From Sedimentisphaerales bacterium (lineage in GTDB: Bacteria; Planctomycetota; Phycisphaerae; Sedimentisphaerales; SM23-30): a stretch of 59,118 nucleotides of DNA. The position numbers were made by a program, and so were the translations under genes. Positions 1 through 9,004 of this stretch are shown piece after piece. The DNA is taken from contig JAFGKT010000026.1 of the NCBI GenBank assembly GCA_016928435.1, forward strand, positions 1 through 59,118. Direction: 5' to 3'. Positions within the stretch are counted from its first letter, which is position 1; the number at the start of each line of letters is the position of its first letter. Under the pieces are notes generated by a model. The model had not been told where the DNA came from. It did not search any database and saw only the letters and a program-made list of their open reading frames with translations.

Positions 1-1
1 A

Positions 2-163
2 TGCTATCTTGACGGCCACGCTGAGTGGGTGCCCGGCGGAACACCGTTTGAAAGAGAGGTATACGCATCAGGCGGACCTTATATTCCATGGGATATGGTT
101 TACCACGGTACGGGCGCGTGGTCTGACTGGGACGCGTTTATGGCTGGGACCAGAGATTTCTAG
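2..163 (+). CDS. Pseudopilin-like protein, C-terminal fragment
   Basis: The first 162 bases read as an open frame entering from outside the window and ending at TAG. It contains YLDGHAEWV followed by about 40 residues rich in aromatic and glycine residues. A 'DGH' motif near the C-terminus is typical of the planctomycete prepilin-like proteins (H-x9-DG type) whose N-terminal methylation helix would lie upstream. The pseudopilin at 20234-20893 ends in a similar way (FADQHAEI). Only the tail is visible, so the family call is an inference from one motif. Confidence 0.5.
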   Translation, partial: CYLDGHAEWVPGGTPFEREVYASGGPYIPWDMVYHGTGAWSDWDAFMAGTRDF

Positions 164-387
164 AGCGATTTCGAGTACAGTAGTTTAGCGGCTGAGATTG
201 ATTGTTTCTGTGTAGGTTGTTAAGACGGCCCGAGCGGGTCGGGGGGTTAATCTCTAAGTACGCAGGGGGAAGAAGTTATTGAACAAGTAATCAATCGATT
301 TAGTCAATAACTGATGCGATACCGATGTTGGTATTGTTGGGTTTTGCGATTAAGAGATTGATGAGCAAGGCCCAGAGGAAAGAGCTG

Positions 388-2220
388 ATGCGTTGTAGAT
401 TGTTGATGGTTTGTCTAGCGTTTTTTTTCTGTCAGATTCATTCCCAAACGTTCTGTCAGTCGCTTAGCGGCACATGGGAATACCGTGGGCAAGCGAACTG
501 GTGTGCGCGCGATTCGATGGGCGAAGTGGTATATGACGGAAGAATGTGGATTTTTGGGGGGTTTATTCCCTCGCGTATAAATGATGTTTGGTCTTCAGCG
601 AATGGGGTTAACTGGACGCTGGAGACTAGTGCCGCGGGTTGGTCTGGAAGGAATTTGCCTTGCTCGCTGGTTTACGATGACAAGATGTGGATAATTGGAG
701 GGTTTTCGGGACCGACCGCGACGCTGCAATCGATGAACGACGTATGGTGTTCAACCAATGGACAAGATTGGACCCATGTGGCTGACGCTCCTTGGAGCGG
801 GCGGGGCGCTTTGGCTGGTTGTGTCTATAACGGGAAGATGTGGATCATGGGGGGGTTCGAGTTCGGCAGCTATATCCACCATAACGATGTTTGGTATTCG
901 ACCGATGGTATAACTTGGACGCAAGCGACGGCGGCCGCGGATTGGGCGCCGAGAGGTATGATGGGTTGCATGGTGTTTGACGATAAGATGTGGATTTATG
1001 GCGGTGGAGAGTACAACACGGCTTACTCTGGTAACACAAAGACAGATTATGCTGATGTGTGGTATTCAACGGACGGGGTTAACTGGACGCAAGCGACCGC
1101 GAACGCGGGGTGGACTCCCAGGAGATTTCACGGCAGCGTGGTTTACGATGATAAAATGTGGATTATTGGAGGTTATCACTTTGGCAATCGCAATGATGTT
1201 TGGTGTTCCAGCGACGGGGTGAACTGGACGGAACTAATCCCAAACGGGTTGGTTTGGACCAATCGGCATGAGTCGGGCTGTCTTGTTTTTGATGACAAGA
1301 TTTGGGTCGTGGGTGGGTACGCCAACGATAGTTTGAAGAACGAAATATGGACCTATTCCAGCGTCCACAGTGAGCTTCCGGATTCGGATTTAAGTGGCAT
1401 CGTGGAGGATTTCGGCACTGATCCAACAGCGCGAAGCTGGGTCGATACCAGTGCGACGAATTTTGATTATGGTCCGGGTTTGTACGTTAGCGGTTCTAAC
1501 GTCAGAGAGCATGTTGTGGAAGGCTACTATAGACCTTTGGGCAGGAGTTATACTCAAGACGATTTTTTCTGGGCGACCTTTGACGCTGGGTATAATTCCA
1601 CAGTGGTGAGCCAGCAGGAATTGCGGATAGGATTCTTCAACCAAAATGACTGGTTTGTCGCTGATCCTTCGCCGATCAACGCGGTGTGCATGTGGCTTTA
1701 CAATGGATGGGCGCCGGAGTATTCGGCACGAGCCAACGCTAATATTGTTACAGATAACAGAACGCTATTGGTGGGAACAGCATGGAATCCTGCGCCGAGA
1801 GACGTATTTGTCAGCCATTTGTTGGTTTACACCCCCGGCAGCGGAGCCAACGGCGCGGGCCAACTCCAACTTACGGCTTATAACTTGGGTGATTACGGTG
1901 GTGCCGCGATATATGCATCCGTTGTAGATCTCTACGCGGGTGATACGTTTACGGTTGACTCATTCGGCGTGTTCACCGGACACCGAAGTGAGAACAATAC
2001 TGACGGGCTGTACTTTTGGATGAACCGGGTTGAGACAATCGCGGAGCCGGGGGATGCTGACGGTAACGGTTTGGTGGATTTACGTGACTTTGTGAATCTG
2101 GCGAATAATTGGCTCAGAAGCGATCCGGCTACGATAGGTCATAGTCAGGGGGATTTCAGCCACAATGGGGTGGTGGATTTGCAGGATGTTTGCATCCTGG
2201 CTGCATATTGGCTGCAGTAG
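388..2220 (+). CDS. Secreted kelch-like repeat protein with C-terminal dockerin-like domain
   Basis: The frame is open from 325 (631 codons), with ATG codons at 325, 361 and 388. I prefer 388, because GAGGAAAG lies just upstream and the protein then begins with a compact signal peptide (MRCRLLMVCLAFFFC). The first half has about six repeats of roughly 55 residues with the pattern VVYDDKMWIIGGY...NDVWxSxDGxNWT, typical of a kelch/galactose-oxidase-type beta propeller. A beta-rich region follows, then two Ca-binding-like loops (GDADGNGLVDLRDF and GDFSHNGVVDLQD), each followed by AxxWL, as in type I dockerin-like tails of planctomycetes. The protein is probably exported and surface or matrix associated. 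Its ligand is unknown. Confidence 0.75.
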   Translation: MRCRLLMVCLAFFFCQIHSQTFCQSLSGTWEYRGQANWCARDSMGEVVYDGRMWIFGGFIPSRINDVWSSANGVNWTLETSAAGWSGRNLPCSLVYDDKMWIIGGFSGPTATLQSMNDVWCSTNGQDWTHVADAPWSGRGALAGCVYNGKMWIMGGFEFGSYIHHNDVWYSTDGITWTQATAAADWAPRGMMGCMVFDDKMWIYGGGEYNTAYSGNTKTDYADVWYSTDGVNWTQATANAGWTPRRFHGSVVYDDKMWIIGGYHFGNRNDVWCSSDGVNWTELIPNGLVWTNRHESGCLVFDDKIWVVGGYANDSLKNEIWTYSSVHSELPDSDLSGIVEDFGTDPTARSWVDTSATNFDYGPGLYVSGSNVREHVVEGYYRPLGRSYTQDDFFWATFDAGYNSTVVSQQELRIGFFNQNDWFVADPSPINAVCMWLYNGWAPEYSARANANIVTDNRTLLVGTAWNPAPRDVFVSHLLVYTPGSGANGAGQLQLTAYNLGDYGGAAIYASVVDLYAGDTFTVDSFGVFTGHRSENNTDGLYFWMNRVETIAEPGDADGNGLVDLRDFVNLANNWLRSDPATIGHSQGDFSHNGVVDLQDVCILAAYWLQ

Positions 2221-3081
2221 CATGGAGCTTTTGTCGCGGGGGACGATAGGTCAGGGAAGCGTATGGGCAACATCTGGCAGGTTGCCCGAAATTATCCTTC
2301 TTGCTGGGATTAGTTAATCCGGTCGCTACCACAGTGGAGCAAAAACGCGCGAATTTGAGACGCGGAAATGAGAGAGTTGGTGGGATATGGGCGCGCTGGG
2401 TTGGTAGGTGTGCGCGGCGGGACGGAACATGAGATGATCAAAGGGTTGTCGGGAGCGCGCGGGGGTGGGACGGGTGAGAAGGGACGATCAGAAATGAATC
2501 GAAATTTGTCGGTTTTGATTGGTTTTGACTAAAAATGAAGCGGTTTTTTGCAAGAACGGATGAGTTTTTTGGGGTGGCTGATTTTGCGCGGTTTGGTCGG
2601 TAGCATTTTTGCGCAACGGGGACTTTGAAACCGCGAAAGACTCGAAAAAGAGAACCACGAATGGGCACGAATAATCTCGAATAAGAATTAAGCTGCCGGG
2701 GGCGGATATATGGCACAGGGGGGTTAGTCGGGGGCATGGTGAGGGCGGTGAGGTCAGGGAGTTGTTAACCGCGAAAGAACGCGAAAGACGCGAAAATAAG
2801 AGAACCACGAATGGGCACGAATATTCTCGAATAAGAATTAGCTGCCGGGGGCGGATATATGGCACAGGGGGTGTGATGGATGTGGTTGGGGTTTGATCAC
2901 CCTTTAGCTACGCGAAAGGGTGCCACCCGGGGATGGGTACAGTTTTTAACCGCGAAAGTGGCGAATCGCACGGATAGATTGACCGATTATCGTCGGTTGG
3001 GAAATAACGCTTCCGCTGGACGCTGCAAGAAAAAATAGTTGCCAGGGGCGAGGCGATGGGGCAGGGAGATTGTTAGTTGGT
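2221..3081. repeat. Gene-free stretch with tandem intergenic repeats
   Basis: No convincing gene is seen in this 860-base gap. Two near-identical copies of a block of about 95 bases lie around 2628-2725 and 2767-2872. Each runs AACCGCGAAAG, then GAACCACGAATGGGCACGAA, TCTCGAATAAGAATT and GCTGCCGGGGGCGGATATAT. A partial copy of the first motif occurs at 2947-2970. The same vocabulary reappears at 10175-10380. The open frames on the minus strand here (2438-2865) are only translations of the repeat. Confidence 0.75.
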
Positions 3082-4032
3082 TTATCCTTTGAAGAGTCCT
3101 TGGAGTATGGGGTTTCTGACGATTTGTTGGCCGCGGTAAAACCAATCCGTGGTCATGTCAGCGCTGCCTTTTGCTGGTATGAGATTAGCGGCATACTTTT
3201 TGTCAACGGGCGGCTTGGCGATAACTAGGTCTAGCGGGACAGCGGAATTTTCGTTTACCACGGCGAAGTTTTGGTTGTCAGGATGAATATTACTCCAGCA
3301 ATGCGCGCAAGGGCCGAAGTCCGGCCTTGCTACATATAGCTTTTCAGCTTTGTTTAATACTACGGGTACCAATCCCTCGGTTTCGCCTTGCAGGGGTTGC
3401 GGTATGGTGAATTCTGAGGCCGATTTCTGGCCGCGATCGCGCGCTTGTTTCAGATAAGGGCGACTTTTGTTGACGGGGTGTTCGAAGGCTTTGGGGTCGA
3501 TGAAGGTGCAGAGTTTGGTTTGGTTGTGATCGCTTATTACGGTGAAATCCTCGAACTTCGCGGGTATCATGTCAATATAACCGGCCTCGGCCCACAAGCC
3601 GGCGAATGTTCTGGCTGGGTCTTCTATCATTACGTAAGTCCAGTCCTTGTTCCATGAATCGTTAGGCGGCTCAAAGCCGTTTAGGATTTGCTTGGCATCG
3701 ACGGTTCCCGATGGGACGCTGTCGCCTCCGGGGAACAGCTGGGGGTCAAAAACGAAGACGTTGTTATGGCCATGCCTTACGAGAAACGGACTCACTAAGC
3801 CTTTGTTACAAACGGCATCATTTATGCCGACATAGATGGCGATTATACTTTCTTTTACTTGTGGTATTAGGTGGGCCAATTCAAATGAATTGATGTCTTC
3901 TTCAGGCGCGAGGTATTGGTCGCACTGTTTGATTAGTTGATAGGATTCTAGTAGGAAGTCAATATAGTCTTTTTCGCTCAGTTGGGAACCGGCAGGGATA
4001 TTTATTTTTCTTTTGAGTTCCATGTCTGCCAT
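3082..4032 (-). CDS. Uncharacterised protein, last gene of the sugar operon
   Basis: A 316-residue soluble protein that I do not recognise. It has no signal peptide or membrane segment. The N-terminal 60 residues are charged and probably helical; a PDFGPCAHCWSN segment with a CxxC pair lies near residue 240. The start is supported by AAAGGA about 8 bases upstream. It lies 19 bp downstream of the PfkB kinase gene on the same strand and is the last member of the leftward series starting at the GntR gene, so a role in the same pathway is likely. It could be an enzyme or a structural partner of the kinase; nothing in the sequence decides this. Confidence 0.7.
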   Translation of the reverse strand: MADMELKRKINIPAGSQLSEKDYIDFLLESYQLIKQCDQYLAPEEDINSFELAHLIPQVKESIIAIYVGINDAVCNKGLVSPFLVRHGHNNVFVFDPQLFPGGDSVPSGTVDAKQILNGFEPPNDSWNKDWTYVMIEDPARTFAGLWAEAGYIDMIPAKFEDFTVISDHNQTKLCTFIDPKAFEHPVNKSRPYLKQARDRGQKSASEFTIPQPLQGETEGLVPVVLNKAEKLYVARPDFGPCAHCWSNIHPDNQNFAVVNENSAVPLDLVIAKPPVDKKYAANLIPAKGSADMTTDWFYRGQQIVRNPILQGLFKG

Positions 4033-4051
4033 TTTTTGATCCTTTAGTGGT

Positions 4052-5254
4052 TCAATTGCTTAGCATGTCTTTAGGGCCTGACCATAGTTTGTGATCTTTG
4101 GAATAGTACCAGTCGGGCTGTTTGATGTTAATGTTTATCATTGGCATATCCGCTTGGAGCATTTTCGTAGTTTCCTGCCAAGATTTTATGCCGCTTACCG
4201 CGTCCAGGACGGTGACATTCTGCAGTCCGCAGCATGTGGCGTATTTTACCGCTTGTTCCAGTTTGAGTCCACGAAGATATGCGGTCAAAAACCCGGCGAT
4301 GGATGAGTCTCCCGATCCGGTGGCACTGCCGAAATTTGCCGGTTTAAAGGCCGGGGCCCAAAGTTCGCGATTCGACCAATTGTCGTGATCGCCCGGCTGG
4401 GCAGCGCCGAGGCTGTCGAAAGCGTCTTTCGATGTTGTTTTGATATAGAAACCGCGATGGCCGGACTTTAGCGTAACCATTTTGCAGCCCATCGCTAGTA
4501 TTTCGTCGGCTATCTGGGAGTAATTTTCGGGTGTGAAATGGTCGATAAGTTCGGCGTTATTATGTTCGGCTTTCATTTGGAGGAATTTTTGGGGGTGTAG
4601 CATATAATAGGTTTCTTCAACAGATGGGACGAAGATGTCGATGAAGGGCAGGGTTTTTTCGAGGATTTTTCTCCAGGGGGCTTTGCCGGACTCGGAATCT
4701 GGGTCCGGCAGGGTCATATCGCATGAGGTTGTGGCGCCGGCCTGCTTGGCTATCTGGAATATCTTGCGTAGTTCGGAGCCTTCATCAGCGAACATTTTCG
4801 CCATCAGTGGTGGGTATCCGAAATGGAAATGGCGGCATTGAGCAATCAGATTCGGGTCCAGGTCATCAGCGCAGAAGGTATCATTTGCGCCGGGGTTATG
4901 GATGAACATGCGATCGATGGCTGGCGGAGCGATGACAATCGTATAAGAGCTGGCAACGCTGTGGATTTTGTGAATGCCCTGGGCATTTCCGTTTTTTTCG
5001 AGCATATCAATTGTCAGATTACCTAATACATCGTCGCCGACCCTGGCACAGAAGCAGACATTACAGCCGAGGGTTTTCATGTTAACGCCGGTATTTGATA
5101 CGGGGCCGCCGGTGCTTATTTTTGCCTCGGCCACATTGATAAGTTTGCCCGGCCTCATTATTTGTTCTATTGTCTTGGCACCGGTATTTGTGAAACGCGG
5201 AATAATATCCACGCACAAATGACCCGCTACCATAATATCGTATTTTCTGGACAT
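4052..5254 (-). CDS. PfkB-family carbohydrate kinase
   Basis: 400 residues of the ribokinase/PfkB fold. The N-terminal VAGHLCVDI strand and the GGPVSNTGVNMKTLG segment match the substrate-binding region. Near the C-terminus ATGSGDSSIAGFLTAYLRG matches the family signature (anion hole plus catalytic Asp; GSGDS instead of the commoner GAGD). The family phosphorylates sugars, sugar acids or nucleosides with ATP. Next to a KDPG-aldolase-like gene the attractive substrate is a 2-keto-3-deoxy sugar acid, but this is inference. The protein is longer than typical members (about 310-340), with extra loops near residues 220-310. AAAGGAG precedes the ATG by 8 bases. Confidence 0.88.
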   Translation of the reverse strand: MSRKYDIMVAGHLCVDIIPRFTNTGAKTIEQIMRPGKLINVAEAKISTGGPVSNTGVNMKTLGCNVCFCARVGDDVLGNLTIDMLEKNGNAQGIHKIHSVASSYTIVIAPPAIDRMFIHNPGANDTFCADDLDPNLIAQCRHFHFGYPPLMAKMFADEGSELRKIFQIAKQAGATTSCDMTLPDPDSESGKAPWRKILEKTLPFIDIFVPSVEETYYMLHPQKFLQMKAEHNNAELIDHFTPENYSQIADEILAMGCKMVTLKSGHRGFYIKTTSKDAFDSLGAAQPGDHDNWSNRELWAPAFKPANFGSATGSGDSSIAGFLTAYLRGLKLEQAVKYATCCGLQNVTVLDAVSGIKSWQETTKMLQADMPMININIKQPDWYYSKDHKLWSGPKDMLSN

Positions 5255-5284
5255 GGACTCGACTCCTTTAATGTGGATGCTACA

Positions 5285-8038
5285 TTATATTTCAATTTCA
5301 ATGGTCGCAACCTGTTTGGCGTTCATTGAAAGATTGATAGTGTTTTTGTTGGCCACGCTGAGTTTTCTTTTTCTTTGCTCGTTCATGTTCAGCAGCCAAG
5401 TTTTGGCTATAGGCTTATAGAACTTGCACCAGCCTTGTTGCGACTCGTCAGTTGGATTGTAAAGGCGGATCATAATGGTATCGCGAGCGTCGGTTTTTTT
5501 TATCGCTGAGACGACAAGGGGGTCGCTTATTTCGATAAAACTGAGTGCCAATGGCAAATGACCTTTTTGGCGTGCGGTTTGAGCAACTTTCAAGGGTAGT
5601 TGATATGCTTTTGCCTGCTTGAGAACCGCGTCGCAGGCATCATCGGCAGCAAAGGGATAAATCGCATAGTCGTATTCATATCGCCCAAGGCATTGGCAAT
5701 CTTCTTGTTTAGGGTCCGGCTCTTTTAGCTTTGGAATGAACATTTTATAGGATCGCAGAAGGGTGAGGGCTATGGTTCTTTGGGGGTCATCAACCACTTC
5801 ATATTCCGGCAGACCTTTATTGAATATCGCCAATCCTCCGGTGTTATCTTTAATCGCGCAGAAGTCCCGCTGAGGATAGGTGGTATAGCCCGGCTCGAAC
5901 CAATTGGATGTGTCAACCGGGGTGATCGGCCTTTGGAATATGTCGAAGGGCATTTCAGCGAAGGATTGGTCGGTATCAATTCCGGATGGGAAAACAACTC
6001 TCAATCTATGATCCCTGGCGTGATTATTGACCTTAGTGTGAAATTCCAGCCAAGGGCATCCCTGCTTGATGGTCGCGGTGGTTTGAATTTCGATTATGGC
6101 TGTTTTTCTGGAGCGTTTCAGGGCATCACTCTGGGCGGGAACTTCCATAGTGAAGGTGACCGTTATGCTGCTACGCAGGGCTGAGTGTTCATATTTGATA
6201 GTCGGGGTTGAACAAGGGCCAAGGATAATTTTATTCTTTTCAGGTTCTTTTCTTGTCCAGGGGTCGCCTGCCTCTCCGGAATCCTCGAATTGGTTTATGC
6301 GAGAAAAGAGGCGGCCGGTTGTCAAATCTTTTAGATCGAATGTTCCATCAGGATTTGCTGTAACCGATAAATATTCATTCTGTATGTTTCGGCCTTTTTT
6401 AGCGGCATTGGCAAGATTCGGCAGGTTTTCGTCTGTTTCCGGCAAGACCTGAAAAACCTTGTAGCCCATAGAAGGTATATCTTTCGCTTGGAATTGGATA
6501 TTAAGGCGTTTTGCTTTATAGAAACAGGGCACATCTTTTGGTCTATGTATAAGGATACGTTTGTCGCTATCGCTTTTTAGTACTTCGACTGGGAGCGATT
6601 GTCCATTTGTATCAACTATCTTTATAGAATTTTCTTTTGTATCCAAGGGGAGATCGATGTTTGCTGATACAAGTTCCGTGCGGGCACGGGTAAGCGGGTT
6701 ATAAGCGATAAGAAAGACGCTGTTTTTGTCGAAGGTTTTTGTATCGATATTGGCTGTGATGTTTTGTAAGGAGCGTTCAACAGCGACATCGGCGATTTCG
6801 CCGGCTTGGCGAAAATAGTACATCATATCTTCATGTACTACATCCTGACTGCATCCGGCAATACTGTCGTGCGATTGGTTCCAGAGCAGATATTTCCATG
6901 CTTTATCGAGGTAATGCGTCGGGTACTCTAGACCAAGTGCATGGGCGAACGCGGAAAACGGTTCAGCCCAATTAATGAGAGCGTTTTCGATGGTGTGATT
7001 TTCTTGTTTGAGATAGATGCGTGATGAAATGGCGGCCCCCATTAGATTGACCTGTACGCCAAACTTAGCGCTGGTGCGCATTTCGCCTTGATAGACGTCC
7101 AGTGTAGGAGATATTTGTCTTAGCATTTGGGCGAAATCATAAAGGCTTGTGTGGTAAAAATGATATTCATCTGAAGCCTTGTTCATTTCTTTCAATAGTT
7201 CCGGCAGCATCGGCTGGGGTTCGGTACTGTCAACGCCGTCCACCAGAAGGAAAGTATTCATTCGCGAGCGTTTCAGCTCTGTGCTGGTAAGTTCTTTGAT
7301 ATTCTTTTTCAGGGTGCGCAGATCGAACTTCTGGTTGGCTTGGGTGTGGTAGTATATGTCTTTGCGAGTTCTGGCGTCATCCAGGCGAAAAGCGCCTTCG
7401 TCGCTGTCCCACTCGTGCTGCCTATCATAAAAATCCTTGGCTCGGAAGACCTGGCTGGCAACGCGATGGAATAGCGGCATTCTGCCAAATTCTGGGGTGA
7501 AAGTGTAAGTTATGACCTTTGAACCATCCGGCGCCTGCCAAATGAATTCTTTCTTGAGGTTTTCCCGATCCACGCCTCGATAGAACAGCATCGTATCAAT
7601 GTCGAAACCAGCGTATATTTGCGGCATTTGGGATATGCTGCCGAACCCTGTGGGGGTGTATCCGACTTTCATGCATTTGCCGAAATGCTTGGCGAGTTTG
7701 TGTCCCATCAATAGGTTTCTGATAATTGACTCACCGCTGACAGCGCAAAAATCGGGGAGGGTGTACCACGGGCCTATGAGAATTCGACCATCCTGGATTA
7801 GCTGTTTAAGCAGCTTGGTGTTTTCAGGCCTTATTTCCAGATAGTCTTCCAGAACTACAGTTTGTGCATCAAGATGATAGCATTTGAAATCGGGATTGTT
7901 TTGAAGTATGCGGATGAGATTGTCCATCAAATCCACGAGCATGGCCCGGGTTTGCTGAAAGGAGAATCTCCATTCTCGATCCCAGTGCGTGGTCGAAATA
8001 ACCGGTATCGCTATTTTGTCTTTTTTACTTTTATTCAT
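5285..8038 (-). CDS. Glycoside hydrolase family 38 (alpha-mannosidase-like) protein
   Basis: 917 residues, the normal GH38 length. The N-terminal domain begins with VISTTHWDREW; H18 and D20 are the expected first two zinc ligands. NQSHDSIAG (H390, D391) matches the later ligand. The middle and C-terminal parts look like the family beta domains. The segment that normally carries the nucleophile (P-D-x-F-G) reads YTPTGFG, placing Thr130 where the catalytic Asp is expected. There is no signal peptide, so it probably acts in the cytoplasm on imported oligosaccharide or glycoside. The start overlaps the upstream UroD-like gene by 8 bases, with GAGG as ribosome site, indicating translational coupling. 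Confidence 0.85.
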   Translation of the reverse strand: MNKSKKDKIAIPVISTTHWDREWRFSFQQTRAMLVDLMDNLIRILQNNPDFKCYHLDAQTVVLEDYLEIRPENTKLLKQLIQDGRILIGPWYTLPDFCAVSGESIIRNLLMGHKLAKHFGKCMKVGYTPTGFGSISQMPQIYAGFDIDTMLFYRGVDRENLKKEFIWQAPDGSKVITYTFTPEFGRMPLFHRVASQVFRAKDFYDRQHEWDSDEGAFRLDDARTRKDIYYHTQANQKFDLRTLKKNIKELTSTELKRSRMNTFLLVDGVDSTEPQPMLPELLKEMNKASDEYHFYHTSLYDFAQMLRQISPTLDVYQGEMRTSAKFGVQVNLMGAAISSRIYLKQENHTIENALINWAEPFSAFAHALGLEYPTHYLDKAWKYLLWNQSHDSIAGCSQDVVHEDMMYYFRQAGEIADVAVERSLQNITANIDTKTFDKNSVFLIAYNPLTRARTELVSANIDLPLDTKENSIKIVDTNGQSLPVEVLKSDSDKRILIHRPKDVPCFYKAKRLNIQFQAKDIPSMGYKVFQVLPETDENLPNLANAAKKGRNIQNEYLSVTANPDGTFDLKDLTTGRLFSRINQFEDSGEAGDPWTRKEPEKNKIILGPCSTPTIKYEHSALRSSITVTFTMEVPAQSDALKRSRKTAIIEIQTTATIKQGCPWLEFHTKVNNHARDHRLRVVFPSGIDTDQSFAEMPFDIFQRPITPVDTSNWFEPGYTTYPQRDFCAIKDNTGGLAIFNKGLPEYEVVDDPQRTIALTLLRSYKMFIPKLKEPDPKQEDCQCLGRYEYDYAIYPFAADDACDAVLKQAKAYQLPLKVAQTARQKGHLPLALSFIEISDPLVVSAIKKTDARDTIMIRLYNPTDESQQGWCKFYKPIAKTWLLNMNEQRKRKLSVANKNTINLSMNAKQVATIEIEI

Positions 8039-8990
8039 AGCCTCGTTTTTGCATCCATATTTTGTGTATTAAATCATAGCTTTGCAGAGGCATGCCGTGG
8101 AAAACACAGTTTGAGGTGGAAAATATATAACCCCCGGCGGGCTTAGCGTGTTCGAGGCAGTATTCGGCACTGGAACGGATTTGTTCGGTGGTGCCTGTCT
8201 GCATCCAAGCACAATGAACATTGCCGCACAGACAAATTTGTTTTCCGTATTTTTGTTTGATTTGCTTGATATCCATATCCGCCATAGGGTCAATCGAATG
8301 CAGCGCGTCTATTCCGGTTTGGATCAGGGCGTCCATTACGGCCATGAGATTGCCGTCAGAGTGTTTTATCACGACTCCGCTGAGATCATGAACGTTTTGC
8401 ACCGCTTGGGTGAGATACGGAATAATGAATTCCGCAAACTGAGGCGGCGAAAGAAACGTTCCGGTATTCATGGCATAATCGGAAGTGAAGATGAATCCAT
8501 CAGCTCCGGCGTCCATCATGGTTTTGTATATGGGCTTGAGGATATCCACATTGGCTTGGGCCTGTTTTTTCATTTGTTCCGGCTCATCGTACATTCGCAT
8601 GGAAAATTCGACCGGATCGGCTGGTATTCGATAAGTTGGGTCGCCTGGCGCCATCAAGCAGAATTCATCGCCGGTTTTATCCCTGATAATTTCTATCATC
8701 CGAACGACCTGTTGGTAATTTTCTTCGTAGGGCCAATTGAACGGGCGGATATAAATTATGGAATGGTCAAATTTACGGGCGATATCCAGGTAGAGTTGCA
8801 CGTTGTGCTGACAGATTTGTTCGTAATTTAGGCTGGTTTGCTGGGGCGGGACTGATTTTCCGAAAAACTCCCGGCCTTGAAAATCCCGCTTGGTCTCTTC
8901 GAAAACAAGCTCGAAAGTGGGAACGTAGTCGGGCTTGCCGCCTTTAATCGCGATCAACGCTCTCTGACGATGAGTCAAGGTGTTATCCAT
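8031..8990 (-). CDS. Uroporphyrinogen decarboxylase-like (UroD superfamily) protein
   Basis: About 320 residues with the UroD/methyltransferase barrel pattern: RALIAIKGGKPDYVP at the N-terminus, a central MDAGADGFIFTSDYA strand and LCGNVH near the C-terminus. Genuine haem-pathway UroD is unlikely inside a sugar operon; this subgroup is usually annotated only as 'uroporphyrinogen decarboxylase family'. The position equivalent to the zinc HxC of cobalamin methyltransferases reads HSD (IKHSDGN), while a late Cys (STSNC) is kept. ATGs at 8996 and 8990 are both possible; AGGATC fits better with 8990. The next gene (GH38) overlaps its end by 8 bases. Confidence 0.75.
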   Translation of the reverse strand: MDNTLTHRQRALIAIKGGKPDYVPTFELVFEETKRDFQGREFFGKSVPPQQTSLNYEQICQHNVQLYLDIARKFDHSIIYIRPFNWPYEENYQQVVRMIEIIRDKTGDEFCLMAPGDPTYRIPADPVEFSMRMYDEPEQMKKQAQANVDILKPIYKTMMDAGADGFIFTSDYAMNTGTFLSPPQFAEFIIPYLTQAVQNVHDLSGVVIKHSDGNLMAVMDALIQTGIDALHSIDPMADMDIKQIKQKYGKQICLCGNVHCAWMQTGTTEQIRSSAEYCLEHAKPAGGYIFSTSNCVFHGMPLQSYDLIHKIWMQKRGYE

Positions 8991-9004
8991 TAACATGATC
9001 CTAT

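Noticed and set aside
2438..2865. Overlapping minus-strand frames of 99 and 125 codons with repeated 'IRPRQLILIREYSCPFVV' wording
   Set aside because: They are translations of the tandem intergenic repeat, not genes.
8148..8831. 227-codon plus-strand frame opposite the first UroD-like gene
   Set aside because: Composition is that of an antisense shadow; the minus-strand gene shows real family motifs.
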